This document shows, piece after piece, positions 12,419 to 21,782 of a stretch of DNA of 64,000 nucleotides. A model generated the notes under the pieces. That model was not told the origin of the DNA and made no database searches. It saw nothing but the letters and a program-made list of their open reading frames with translations. Within the stretch, counting starts at the first letter, position 1, and every line of letters begins with the position of its first letter. The DNA is taken from contig NC_092577.1 of the NCBI RefSeq assembly GCF_037975245.1, forward strand, positions 15,514,013 to 15,578,012, in the 5' to 3' direction. This DNA is from Apostichopus japonicus (taxonomy: Eukaryota > Echinodermata > Holothuroidea > Aspidochirotida > Stichopodidae). The position numbers and the translations under genes were made by a program.

Positions 12419-15400
12419 CTAGCGAGCCAAAAAAACATACGCCCGCCGACCTGCAGAGACAAAACGCCCAACCCACTCCCCACTCAAACATTCAAAAACG
12501 TACAGAAGGACGACCCGCACGCAGCGAAACGAAAAACCCCTCCCCAGCACACCAGCGTCCAAAAAAGGCAGCCCCAGGCAGCCTTCAATCTGAAGGCGAA
12601 TGTCAGACTTCACCGCCTCCAGGACTGCCTGCCAACTGGCAAATTTCCCCCTAAAAACCAAATTACATCTATTCCGCCAAACATGTTTTTTTACAATAGA
12701 GCAAACAAAAATGATGCGGTGCAACACAGCTACCGAACAAACTGGAGGGTCTACCCCATATAAAATAAAGCCCTGCCCTACCGACCATGAACGGTCTCCC
12801 GTAACACGGTCGGTCCAGGTCTGGAACCACTCCCATAAGTTGACTACAAAGTAACAATGCCAAAAAACATGAGCAGTACTCTCTAAGCTGTCACAGCCGG
12901 TCCTAGGGCACAGTCCATCACCCAATCGCCAATGATATCTTTTTAGGTTGGTCACCAAGGCACCGTGTGCAACTCTCCATGCAAGATCACGGAGCCTGCA
13001 ACCATTCAGCCTTGAATGCACCGAACGCCATACTTCTGCAGAATGACGTCCCTGGACAAAAGTTGCATTCAAGGCCTTATCCCTCAACGAACTGTGAACG
13101 AGGGCCGGCTGTGACAGGTCAACAGGGGGCAACTCAATCAGCGCGGAGCAGATGACACGCACCGCCCTGTTTGGAGTACTACTATGCGGTTCTCTGTTGC
13201 TAAACAGCGCCGGGACCCATCGACGCAGGTGCAAACCGCCCCAAAAACGTACAAAATATGAACAAGGCAACCCTGGGTCAGTTACCGCTACAAACAACTG
13301 CTTAAATAACAAAAAGGTCAATTTACTTCCCAGATGAACCACCCCTAGTCCCCCCTTCTCCAGTTTTTGGTACAATACCGCCCTCTTGACAAGCTCTGTA
13401 CCACCGGACCATATGAATGAAAAAATCGCCCTCTCCAACCGTACCAGGACGCGACGCGGAATAGGATACACCGCGCCAGGGTACCACAAGATGGGCGAAA
13501 CGAAACGATTAATAACAGTGACTTTCCCCAAGATCGAAAGCCAGCGGGTGCCAAAGGTTTCGAGTCTGCTCTGAAATACCTCAGCCCTCTCGTTCCAGGT
13601 GACATCACAAGGTGCATCGTAGCCGAACCATATACCATTAATTTTGATATTCTGATCCGACCACGACGCACCGAATGGTAAGTCTCTGTATCTCCAGCTA
13701 CCAAGACGAAGGCCCTTTGTCTTTTCTGGATTCAACTTCGCCCCGGTAGCTCTCTCAAAAATAGATAGATCCTGCGAGAGTGCGCGAAAGGAGCCGAGAC
13801 TCGAAACAATACATGTCACGTCATCTGCATATTGAGCGCATTTCACTTTGGCACCCCCTGGCACAACGAATGGAACAAGTTTGGAGTCCCTTTCCAAAAG
13901 ACGAGAGAGGGACTCGCTAAACAAAACATAAAGTAATGGAGACAGAGGGCACCCCTGGCGCACCCCCCTCTCTACGTTAAAGACCTCCGAACAAAACCCA
14001 TTTACGATAACAGAACTGAAACTTTGTTCATACAAAACAGAAATCCATTTACGAAAATTTGGGTGCAACTGAAACGTCTCCAATACATTCATTAAAAAAC
14101 CGCGATCCACCATGTCAAAGGCCTTCTGCTGGTCCAGAGACACCAATGCACATGGCAGATCACGCTCAATAACAAAGTCGGTCAAGTCGCGCATCAACCA
14201 CAAGTTCTGCTGGATGCAATGACCCTTCACTGCACAAGTCTGGAGATCACCAACAAGATGCGGCATAGCCAGTGCAAGGCGGTTGCACAAGGCCTTAGCC
14301 AGCAACTTGTAGTCCACATTTAACAAGGTGATCGGACGCTTGGTATGGGGATCCAAGGGGTCCCCAGACTTTGGCAGCAAAGTAATCATGCCCAGACGTT
14401 GACTTTCGTTTAACAGTCCGTTTTGGAAGGCGTCTTCGAAGACGGCTCTGATGTCGGGTCCTATTATTGCCCAGAAGGTTCGGTAGAACTCCCTCGGAAG
14501 CCCGTCCGAACCCGGGGACTTGCCATTCTTCATCTTCGAAAGCGCCTTCCAAAGCTCAACAGTGGTTATTTCGCCCCCCAAAATATCATTGACATCGTGG
14601 GGAACGGTTTTTGAGATTCCCCTCAATAAATCGGCCTGTGCCGACAAGTCGACATTGCCACGCGTAAACAAACTCCAATAGTACTCTTTATATACGCGGA
14701 CAATGCCGTGAGGGTCACTAACCACGGTCCCATCAGTAGCGCGTACAGACGGGACGCGTCTGTCACCTGCCGATGAGCTAACGGACTGGTAAAACCTCAG
14801 TGAAGGGCGCTCCTCGGCTTCCACCGCTTCGACACGGGCCCTGACGCGGGCACCGTGGTACTTTTCATCGAGATAAGTCTGCAAAGCGATGACAGCCAAA
14901 GGGTCGCCAAACTTCACCTCCGCGCACAGCTTCGAGAATTTTTCTCTTCGACGCCGTGCGCGGGTCACGCAATACTGAATTGCGTAGCGTTTGATGCGCA
15001 ACTTGACCTCATCCCACCATTGGGATGTAGAAGCAAAGGCCGGCTTCAATGTTTGCCATCCTTTGTACCTGGTCTCGAAACCCTGGCGGAACTCTGCCTC
15101 GCCAAGAATCCGACAGTTAAGCTTCCATAGGCCCCGCCCGATGGGGAAAATGGAAGGCAAAACAAAACGTGCTACTACAGTGTCATGGTCAGAGAGCGGA
15201 CAGCTGAGCGTCTCGCAACCCGAAAATGTAAAACTTACGGGCGCATACACTCGATCTATCCTGGAGGCATCTTCTCCGTTAGGCCTCACCCACGTATACA
15301 CCGTACTACACGGGTGCATATGCCTCCAGACATCGGCTAAAAGGTGTGCCGAAGTGAATCTGTCCAATTCTGTGATCCCAGCGTCGGGACTTGCAGACAC

Positions 15401-15871
15401 AGAAGTTCCGAGTCTGTCAAGACCCGAGTCTGGGACACAGTTAAAGTCTCCGACCATGACACACGGCGCACTACCAGGAACAAAGGAAGGCAGCGTGTTA
15501 AAAAAATCTCGTCTAGCAGAAGGCCGATTGGGAGCATACACATTGCAAATGGCGATGTTACCCTGTGGATACTTGAATAGAATGCAAACCAATCGGCCCT
15601 CGTGATCCGTCTCCACCCTAGTGGCACAACCCGCCTGACGAGCTGACAGAAGGATGACAGTGCCACAGGATGAAGACGAACCAAACGAAGCATGCAGCTC
15701 ACCACCCCACTCATAAGCCCATAGAGGGACATCTTCTTCCAAAATATGTGTTTCTTGCAGGCAAACGCAGTCGACCTCCATTGATTTACAATATTGGAAA
15801 ATGCGACTGCGCTTGCGATGATCCCTCATGCCATTCACGTTCAAAGTGGCAACTGAGAATGTATGGGCCAT
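12419..15871 (-). CDS. LINE A1 ORF2: APE endonuclease-reverse transcriptase
   Basis: 1,150 aa from the first ATG (MAHTFSVATLNVNGMRD); the open frame reaches 15889 but without an ATG. It nicks target DNA and copies the element RNA by target-primed reverse transcription. Endonuclease (about residues 1-230): LNVNGM, CLQETHI, NVYAPNRP, GDFNCVPD, SRIDRVY and LSDHDTVVARF, so the catalytic Asp/His set is present. RT (about 450-800): SPGSDGLPREFY, LPKSGDPLDPHTKRPITLLN, VSLDQQKAFDMVD, GVRQGCPLSPLLYVL and the catalytic QYADDVTCIV. The C-terminal region carries a Cys/His motif (C.RTGCDSLESTAHVFWHC) typical of L1/Tx1-type ORF2 proteins. Length is normal for the group. No frameshift or stop is visible, unlike every other ORF2 in the window. 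Confidence 0.92.
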   Translation of the reverse strand: MAHTFSVATLNVNGMRDHRKRSRIFQYCKSMEVDCVCLQETHILEEDVPLWAYEWGGELHASFGSSSSCGTVILLSARQAGCATRVETDHEGRLVCILFKYPQGNIAICNVYAPNRPSARRDFFNTLPSFVPGSAPCVMVGDFNCVPDSGLDRLGTSVSASPDAGITELDRFTSAHLLADVWRHMHPCSTVYTWVRPNGEDASRIDRVYAPVSFTFSGCETLSCPLSDHDTVVARFVLPSIFPIGRGLWKLNCRILGEAEFRQGFETRYKGWQTLKPAFASTSQWWDEVKLRIKRYAIQYCVTRARRRREKFSKLCAEVKFGDPLAVIALQTYLDEKYHGARVRARVEAVEAEERPSLRFYQSVSSSAGDRRVPSVRATDGTVVSDPHGIVRVYKEYYWSLFTRGNVDLSAQADLLRGISKTVPHDVNDILGGEITTVELWKALSKMKNGKSPGSDGLPREFYRTFWAIIGPDIRAVFEDAFQNGLLNESQRLGMITLLPKSGDPLDPHTKRPITLLNVDYKLLAKALCNRLALAMPHLVGDLQTCAVKGHCIQQNLWLMRDLTDFVIERDLPCALVSLDQQKAFDMVDRGFLMNVLETFQLHPNFRKWISVLYEQSFSSVIVNGFCSEVFNVERGVRQGCPLSPLLYVLFSESLSRLLERDSKLVPFVVPGGAKVKCAQYADDVTCIVSSLGSFRALSQDLSIFERATGAKLNPEKTKGLRLGSWRYRDLPFGASWSDQNIKINGIWFGYDAPCDVTWNERAEVFQSRLETFGTRWLSILGKVTVINRFVSPILWYPGAVYPIPRRVLVRLERAIFSFIWSGGTELVKRAVLYQKLEKGGLGVVHLGSKLTFLLFKQLFVAVTDPGLPCSYFVRFWGGLHLRRWVPALFSNREPHSSTPNRAVRVICSALIELPPVDLSQPALVHSSLRDKALNATFVQGRHSAEVWRSVHSRLNGCRLRDLAWRVAHGALVTNLKRYHWRLGDGLCPRTGCDSLESTAHVFWHCYFVVNLWEWFQTWTDRVTGDRSWSVGQGFILYGVDPPVCSVAVLHRIIFVCSIVKKHVWRNRCNLVFRGKFASWQAVLEAVKSDIRLQIEGCLGLPFLDAGVLGRGFSFRCVRVVLLYVFECLSGEWVGRFVSAGRRAYVFLAR

Positions 15872-15891
15872 GAGAGGGCAATGGGGCAAAA

Positions 15892-16995
15892 CTACGCCGA
15901 CGACGATTCTGTAAGCTTCAAGCGCGCTCTAGACGACATATCGTCGTCCGAGTCGTCACTTGAGGCCGACCTTTTTAGAGAGGGTTCCCCCATCTCGTCG
16001 TACCAGCTCGTCCCAGTGGCACGTTTTGGCTCGACGATCACCGAGCCCCCGGAGTCGCTGTCAGACAGAGCCTCCGGAGACCCGATGACCACCGAGTCCC
16101 CGGAGTCGCCGTCGGACAGAGTCTCCAGATCTGGCGACACCGGCGGCGGGCTGGGGACGGAACTGGACGAGTTGATAGGGGAAGCTGGTGGAGACTTTCT
16201 CGGTGCGGGCACGGGGTTGGGGTCTGCAACTTCAAGGGAGGGTGAACTAGGTGCATCCGGCCCCCCCTCTTTGCGTGGAGCTTCCTCCGAGGCAGTAGGT
16301 GCGCCAGAACTTGGCGCCTTTGATTGACCCCCACTCTTTGTCATAAAGACATAAGAGGAAGGACAAGCGCGAAAAACATGCCCCTCCTTCCCACAGAGTG
16401 AGCACACAACTTCGCTTGGGCAAGCAGAGGTATCATGCCCAAGACGAAGGCAGCGCCCACACTTTTTGTTTGGGCAGCCCTTGGCTTCGTGCCCGGTCTC
16501 CCCACACCTGAAGCAGGTACGGGGCTGACCGGGGTATCGCACGTGAGCTTTATGTCCGGCAATAAAAAGGAAGGAGGGAATGTCCTGCTTGAGGTCGATC
16601 CGAACCTGTCGGTGCCCGTTCAACACCCCAGGGGCCTGTGCGTACGAGCACATTTTGATGCCCTTGACAGCCCCAAACCGACCTAAAACAGTTGCGACAA
16701 GTTCCTGACGCACCTCTAGTCCTACGTGGATGACAGTTACCCATACGGAACGCTCGTACGGAGTAACTGTCAAACCTTCAACCCCACTCAGCAACGCGAC
16801 ACCCTTCTGCCGGGTCACGTCACTTGTAAAACGTACATCATAAGTATTACGACCCTGGAGAGCTTGCAACGCATCAACCTCTCCAGGCACAACAACACCC
16901 TTACTCTTTAAAATACTAAAAACTTGCACCGGTGGAACCGCTTGTTCACCGGTGAAGGTTAACTTAACAACTTTGGAATCACGGCGCGATGCCAT
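15892..16995 (-). CDS. LINE A1 ORF1: zinc-knuckle nucleic-acid-binding protein
   Basis: 367 aa starting at MASRRDSKVV; the open frame extends 12 codons further to 17031, but this ATG matches the position of MAARRDSKIV in the related ORF1 at 62306. Order: an N-terminal gag/RRM-like region (VTPYERSVWVTVIHVGLEV, RQVRIDLKQDIPSF), three CCHC-type knuckles at about residues 165-220 (CFRCGETGHEAKGC, CGRCLRLGHDTSAC, CSLCGKEGHVFRAC), then a Ser/Pro/Asp-rich tail with alternating acidic repeats (DSDSGGSV). It presumably packages the LINE RNA. Its stop codon lies 20 nt before the ORF2 ATG, so ORF2 may be translated by re-initiation. Confidence 0.9.
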   Translation of the reverse strand: MASRRDSKVVKLTFTGEQAVPPVQVFSILKSKGVVVPGEVDALQALQGRNTYDVRFTSDVTRQKGVALLSGVEGLTVTPYERSVWVTVIHVGLEVRQELVATVLGRFGAVKGIKMCSYAQAPGVLNGHRQVRIDLKQDIPSFLFIAGHKAHVRYPGQPRTCFRCGETGHEAKGCPNKKCGRCLRLGHDTSACPSEVVCSLCGKEGHVFRACPSSYVFMTKSGGQSKAPSSGAPTASEEAPRKEGGPDAPSSPSLEVADPNPVPAPRKSPPASPINSSSSVPSPPPVSPDLETLSDGDSGDSVVIGSPEALSDSDSGGSVIVEPKRATGTSWYDEMGEPSLKRSASSDDSDDDMSSRARLKLTESSSA

Positions 16996-17227
16996 GATAC
17001 CGAAGGTGGCTGGGCCACAGAGAAGTAACAAAACAAACTAAAGATAGGTTGGATAAAATACAATATACGATGACTATATACGATGACTATATACGATAAC
17101 GATATACGATATACGAACTGGCGCACACCCGCCTGGCGGGAAGTATAGCACAGTACAGTGAAAAAACAGTTATCAGATGTAGAGCGAGAGCGAAAAACAC
17201 GTCTGCACTCCACGAAAGCCAACTGTC
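16996..17227 (-). promoter_or_regulatory. LINE A1 5' UTR / internal promoter region
   Basis: 232 bp upstream of ORF1. The extreme 5' end on the minus strand reads CAGTTGGCTTTCGTGGAGTG followed by CAGACGTG. The same block occurs at the 5' ends of LINE B1 (about 31203) and B3 (about 62126). CAGTT resembles an initiator and AGACGTG matches the downstream promoter element core used by internal Pol II promoters of LINEs, though spacing is shorter than canonical. Nearer ORF1 lies a short tandem array of TATACGATGAC-type units (17063-17116). Promoter role is inference. Confidence 0.45.
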
Positions 17228-17239
17228 ACCCCGGAGAGG
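17228..17239. repeat. Target-site duplication of LINE A1, right copy
   Basis: ACCCCGGAGAGG, identical to 12316-12327. Confidence 0.9.
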
Positions 17240-17474
17240 TTTACGCTGAAGCGCGTCAACATCTCCAGGGACCTTTAAACCAACAGAACGCAAAACTGAA
17301 AAAAACTTGTCCGGGGACGACCTTAGCCTCCCCCGAAAAACTCAACAATACGATTTTGCTGTCACGGCGTGACGCCGTGACAGCTAGGGGTGTGGCAAAG
17401 CCACGCACCTATACAAAAACCAAAACGAAACAAACCCAAAACACAGCAACTACACTAAACAACGAACTGACTCA

Positions 17475-17485
17475 CACACGAACAC
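17475..17485. repeat. Target-site duplication of LINE C, left copy
   Basis: CACACGAACAC, identical to 31098-31108. Depending on where the LINE 3' end is drawn (AAAAAGC or AAAAAGCA) the duplication is 9-11 bp. It belongs to the LINE B1 5' UTR. Confidence 0.8.
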
Positions 17486-17696
17486 GATTTTCGCCGTCTA
17501 TCTAGGGCTGCCTTTTTTGGACGGTGGTGTGCTGGGGAAGGGTGTTTTGTTTCGCTGCGTGCTGGTCGTCCTTTTGTAGTTTTTTAATATTTCAGTGGGG
17601 GGTTGGGCGTTTTGTCTCTGCAGGTCGGTGAGCGTATGTACTTTTTTTTGGCTCGCTTGACCTGAGGTTCGTTTGTAAGAATGGGATGGTTTGGTA
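17486..17696 (+). mobile_element. LINE C, 5'-truncated LINE A-type copy (left part)
   Basis: Plus-strand LINE of the A family. It begins within the last part of ORF2 (GATTTTCGCCG, GCTGCCTTTTTTGGACG, as in the copy at 38220-38290) and continues into the 3' UTR to GGTTTGGTA at 17696. There it is cut by the 13.3-kb DNA transposon and resumes at 31044. 5' truncation and flanking TSDs are typical of target-primed insertion. Confidence 0.88.
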
Positions 17697-17731
17697 CCCA
17701 GCCAGCAAGCCGACGTCGGGCCGCCGGCGGC
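17697..17731 (+). repeat. Left terminal inverted repeat of the 13.3-kb transposon
   Basis: Starts CCCAGCCAGCAAGCCGACG and matches the reverse complement of 31009-31043 (CCCAGCAAGCAAGCCGAAG...), with 4 differences in 35 positions. Confidence 0.85.
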
Positions 17732-18030
17732 ATACCAGCGGCATATCGGCAGCGGCAAACCGCTTAATACCCGCCGGTGGGCCGACGTCGGCTAATATGC
17801 GGCTTGCCGACGTCGGCCTGCCGCCGGCGGGCCGACGGCGGTGAGCAGGCGGCAAGCCGCCCGCGGTAAAGGAGCGGTTTACCGCCGGCGGGCCGACGGC
17901 GGTGAGCAGGCGGCAAGCCGCCCTCGGTAAAGAAGCGGTTTACCGCCGGCGGATGAAGGCCGAGATGCCACCGGCGGCCAGTAAGCAGCATACCGCCGGG
18001 GAGCCGGAGGCGTCATGCCGATATCGCTTA
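17732..18030 (+). repeat. GC-rich left subterminal array, including a 61-bp tandem repeat
   Basis: Built from CCGCCGGCGG, GCCGACGGCGG and GGCAAGCCGCC words, many of them palindromic. A 61-bp unit starts at 17821, is repeated at 17882 and begins a third time at 17943. Open frames across this block on the minus strand are by-products of the composition. In CACTA-type transposons such subterminal repeats bind an accessory transposition protein; that role here is inference. Confidence 0.75.
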
Positions 18031-18246
18031 CTTTACGTATTTAAGCCGTTTTTAGTGACCTGTCCATATCGTAAGCTGGAAATTTATCGGTATAATAGAT
18101 AAGCAAATTAAATTTGCCGTCAGATTATCGTTCTATATAATCCTAATGACAGATCCGCTTGGAATTATGGATTACGTGTTAATTCACTGCAAATGTTAAA
18201 TATATGAATATAAATAACACCGGCCGTTCCGATCCAATAAAGCTGC

Positions 18247-18484
18247 ATCGGCGCCGCGTGTATGGCAAAGCCATATAGGACAAACACCGCATATATCCTC
18301 GTATTAATATCCTCGTATTAATTCGAATTCATACGTGTATTAAATCATATATTGCATGTCTTATATCTGTCACCCGCATTAGCCTCGCCAGTTCAATAAA
18401 TGAGAGATGACAAAGTTAGTCTCTATATTGACGTACGCCCTGGCCAACGTACTAAATCTAGACCACATCATGATTTAATACGCC

Positions 18485-18554
<70 letters not shown>

Positions 18555-19261
18555 TATATATATATATGAATTAAAACGTGTGCATGGACTTACCCAGGGG
18601 AGCAATCACTCCCCAACCCTCCACTTTGGAGTACCCCGAAAATTCAAATCAAATAGTAAAAAGTAGGAAATATCATGAAAGCCTTCTATTCCGGATGAAG
18701 GAAGCTAAGCGACCCTTCTCAATCTTACCCCTGGAAGTTAATTCGTCAACTACACACGGAGGCTTAATAGGAACAAAGGAAGGAAAAAAGTTGTCCTCAA
18801 ATCTCAAAATGTTGCTTTTTTTATCTCATAATTTTTAACTTTCTATCTCAAAATGTTGAGATTAAAAATAAAACAAATCTCTTTTCATCCTATCAAGTAT
18901 ATTAAAATATTAAAATATTGACTTTAAAGTCAAAATGTTGACCTTTTATGTCACGAATTTGACTTTAACAATCAAAATTTGGAGATAAAAGGTCAAGATT
19001 CTGACATTTTGTATACCTTTTGGGTTAAAAATTTTGAGGAATTAATCCTCATATATGTATTCGAATTAATTCGTGTTTATAATCGAATTAATACGCGGAT
19101 ATATTTGGACCTTATGATTGGTTAAAATATATATACACGTATTTGTTCGAATTTAATTATACGCGTATATATTCAAATTAATACGCGGATATATTATGCA
19201 GTGTTTGTCTTACCATAGCTCCATGGTCTTACATGGCTTCCCATACGCGTTTGCCGCCGAT
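18247..19261. mobile_element. Non-autonomous TIR element (about 1.0 kb) nested in the transposon
   Basis: Left arm (18247-18300: ATCGGCG...CGCGTGTATGG, GACAAACACCGCATA) and right arm (19180-19261, reverse: ATCGGCGGCAAACGCGTATGG, GACAAACACTGCATA) are imperfect inverted repeats. The right arm has an extra duplication of about 19 bp. The interior is AT-rich with repeated CGAATTAATACGCG words and an (AT)n tract. No coding capacity and no clear TSD, so it could also be an inverted-repeat part of the host transposon. Confidence 0.5.
18484..18567. repeat. (AT)n microsatellite
   Basis: Nearly pure TA dinucleotide repeat. Confidence 0.9.
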
Positions 19262-20127
19262 CACGTATACTTGAAGCCTACGTGAGACGTTGCTACCCGT
19301 CATCGAACCAGAACACAAGGAAAGTGAACCAGACGATATTCGTTTCGACGCATGCGCTCATGCCAGAAGTAGTGGCAATGTGGGCGCGGCTATAACATTG
19401 TGCATGCGCATAAGGGAGAAAAGAGAAAAAGCGCCAAGTTATGAAGTGCAAGAAAAGTCGGAAAGTTGATCATTCAAGCTAACGAAACAGAATGAGGTAA
19501 GTCGTGTGTCAACTGTTGTAATTCCTTAATAAAGAACTTAACGAGTTGATTTGGTGGGATTTACTGCTTAATTGATAAAGAGTAATGGCTCTTCAAATTT
19601 CTTCCAAATGTCAAATAAAAATATAGAAAAAAAAGGAACTTTCTACCTGTTAAAAAGTGCATTTACAGTGGCAAACGGGAGCTTAGTCTTATCGGGAACG
19701 GCCAGAAAAATTGTGTACATGTTTAGTACCACTATAGTAGTACTGAGGGCCCCTGCTGCAGGCTTACTAAAATTAGTACTAGGCCTACATTTTTAAAAAT
19801 GTTTACCAAATTTAGCAAAGAAATATTGGAGATCAATGAAATTCCCAGCAGAAAAAAAAGTTAATTATAATTCACATGTACACATGGCATCTAGACTTCA
19901 TCGCTGGTCTTATTTATAGGTCAGGGTCAGACAGTAGGTGTGTATATGCATCAACGAAAATTTGTACAGCAAAATTTGGAGCATTTTTAATTATTCTTTT
20001 CCTCAAGATTGAAGGTGAAGCACATATTATTTTAGAGAATTGCAATAAAAATTAGCCAAGCAGTAGCAATATTAAGTTAAAACAGCTGATATTTTTATAA
20101 TATTCTCAGAGGCTAGGCATTGGCATA
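19262..20127. other. Non-coding part of the 13.3-kb transposon
   Basis: No recognised gene. A short CpG-containing stretch at 19240-19440 precedes an AT-rich region. It could hold a promoter, but no defining motif is visible. Confidence 0.3.
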
Positions 20128-20690
20128 CAAAAAAATCCTGATGTTTATGTTCCTTTGAATTTAAATTAAATGTTGCCAATGGGTCTAATTTTTAATTGCT
20201 ACAATTGGCATCTTTCAAACTCAATCTTGAAGTATTAAATGAGTCAATGATATTTTTATGAATACTCCAGTTTCCAAAATATATGGCCTACAATATGGCC
20301 TACAAAGAAATCCTGATGTTTATTTTCCTTTGATTTTAAATTGTTGTTTAGGCCTAGGTATGAAAATCTAATTTCTTTTAAATGTTAGGCCTAGAATTGG
20401 CATCGTTCATACTCAATCTTGATTTATTAAATGAATCCATGATACTTTTTTATGAACACTCCAGTTTCCAACATATGTGGCCTGCAATATCGCCCTCAAA
20501 GAAATCCTGATGTTTATGTTCCTTTGATTTTAAGTTGTTGTTAGGCCTATGGAAATCTAATTTATTTTATTTCTTATTTCTAAGCCTAGAATTGGCATTG
20601 TTCATACTCAATCTTGAAGTATTAAATAAGTCCATGATATTTTAATGGACACTCCAGTTTCCAACATAAATGGCCTAGCCTAACACGATG
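20128..20690. repeat. Tandem repeat, three units of about 175-194 bp
   Basis: Units begin at about 20131, 20306 and 20500 with AATCCTGATGTTTAT, and each contains CATACTCAATCTTGA-like and CACTCCAGTTTCCAA words. Units differ by small indels. Confidence 0.7.
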
Positions 20691-20737
20691 TCCACCCTCT
20701 GCGGGTAGCACATGGGTCCATACTCAAGACAAAGGCT

Positions 20738-21002
20738 GTGGCTATTCTTACGACTAGCCGTAACAATTATTCATAAACTATTCTTACGACAAAGGCGAAT
20801 TCAAGCGCAGTAAAGTAAATAAAGCAACTGCGCATGTATACGTAGTAGGGGTAACCCTAACTTTAACCCTAAACCCCAATCCTAACCCTAACCGGAAATT
20901 ATTGTTACTTCTGGTCGTAAAAATAGTACTCCTGTCATAAAAATAGCAACTGCACATGCGTAATCGGAAATTATTCTTACGAATAGTCGTAAGAATAGCC
21001 AC
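20738..21002. mobile_element. MITE with 30-bp TIRs and telomere-like interior, copy 1
   Basis: Ends read TGGCTATTCTTACGACTA and the reverse complement of the same 18 bp, with inverted similarity continuing for about 12 more bases. The interior includes short CCCTAA-type repeats (CTAACCCTAACC) and a GCAACTGC motif. A partial second copy is at 21634-21782. No TSD can be fixed by eye. Confidence 0.7.
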
Positions 21003-21633
21003 TTTGCAAGACAAATCCCCAATACCAAGTAATTTTACCAAATTTTGAAGTATCAATACATCTTGATTCCTAGCATAAAGCATATTTATGCTGGTTTAGC
21101 AAAGGCTATTTCCTAATTCAATTTTATATATGATATGTTTAATTTTGATAGCCTACTTACCAACCACAGGCTTCTTACTATACTAGCATATCGTTTGCTT
21201 TATAATGCATATAACTTGGACTTTATATATATTGCTTAGCCAAACCCGGGTTAGGTCAGACCTAGTCATTTAGGGCATAGCCTATAGCTACATGAATACC
21301 ATGGAAATAGATCTTCCCCATCTAATCAATGACAGCATAATTATACTAGAGTACACCTGGACCAGGGCTACCAGTAAGGGGTACAGGGCCCATTTTAATT
21401 TTGAGCAGTTATTAGTAACAGGTCAGCATTACAACTTACATGTGCAAGGAAACAGGTTTCAGCCTGAGAAATTAATTCTTAAAAACTTGATGTTCAGACT
21501 AAAAGCAGCATGGTGAATATAACATCCTATTACTAGGCCTTGCCTACCTACTGCATAGACATGATTGGGTATCTGAACAAATTTCAGCCTTGCATAACAT
21601 TAATACTAATAACAATGGCATATTACTATGGCC

Positions 21634-21782
21634 GTGGCTATTCTTACGACTAGTCGTAACAATTATTTATAAACTATTCTTACGACATCGGCGAATTCAA
21701 GCAGAGTAAAGTAAATAAAGCAACTGCGCATGTAGTAGGGGTAACCCTAACCCTAAACACTAACCTTAACCCTAACTGCCAC
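21634..21782. mobile_element. Same MITE, copy 2, lacking its right TIR
   Basis: Shares the left terminus GTGGCTATTCTTACGACTAG, the GCAACTGCGCATGTAG motif and the CCCTAA repeats with copy 1, then ends CTAACTGCCAC without the right inverted repeat. Confidence 0.65.

Larger units (their letters stand above)
12328..17227 (-). mobile_element. LINE A1: complete Tx1-like non-LTR retrotransposon with intact ORFs
   Basis: A 4,900-bp element bounded by perfect 12-bp duplications of its target, which is LINE B1 ORF1. Minus-strand order is 5' UTR (17227-16996), ORF1 (16995-15892), 20-nt spacer, ORF2 (15871-12419) and a short 3' UTR ending CGTAAAAAGCA with no long poly-A tail. Both ORFs are open throughout, so it inserted recently or is still competent. 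Two truncated relatives lie at 34791-35932 and 38013-41530. The Tx1-like label rests on the ORF1 knuckle arrangement and the RT/C-terminal motifs and is tentative. Confidence 0.9.
17228..17485 (-). mobile_element. LINE B1, 5' UTR and start of ORF1 (displaced segment)
   Basis: Minus-strand continuation of LINE B1: 5' UTR sequence, a GTGGC-TTT-GCCAC hairpin, then the beginning of ORF1 (RRDSKIVLLSF..., VPGDVDALQRKPLRG) running up to the LINE A1 insertion site at 17228-17239. It aligns with 62200-62460 of B3. The start codon is mutated (ACG where B3 has ATG). Confidence 0.85.

Noticed and set aside
12416-15889. Plus-strand open frames of 60-204 codons across LINE A1, and the same across 38.3-41.3 kb
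   Set aside because: They are antisense shadows of ORF2; they recur at identical places in both LINE copies and carry no domain.
17498-17991. Overlapping minus-strand open frames in the GC-rich block
   Set aside because: They follow from high GC and repeat structure, have Pro/Arg-rich low-complexity translations and change frame between repeat units.
20860-20905. Interstitial telomere or chromosome end
   Set aside because: CCCTAA-like units are few and degenerate, and lie inside a MITE with TIRs, with a second copy 0.9 kb away.
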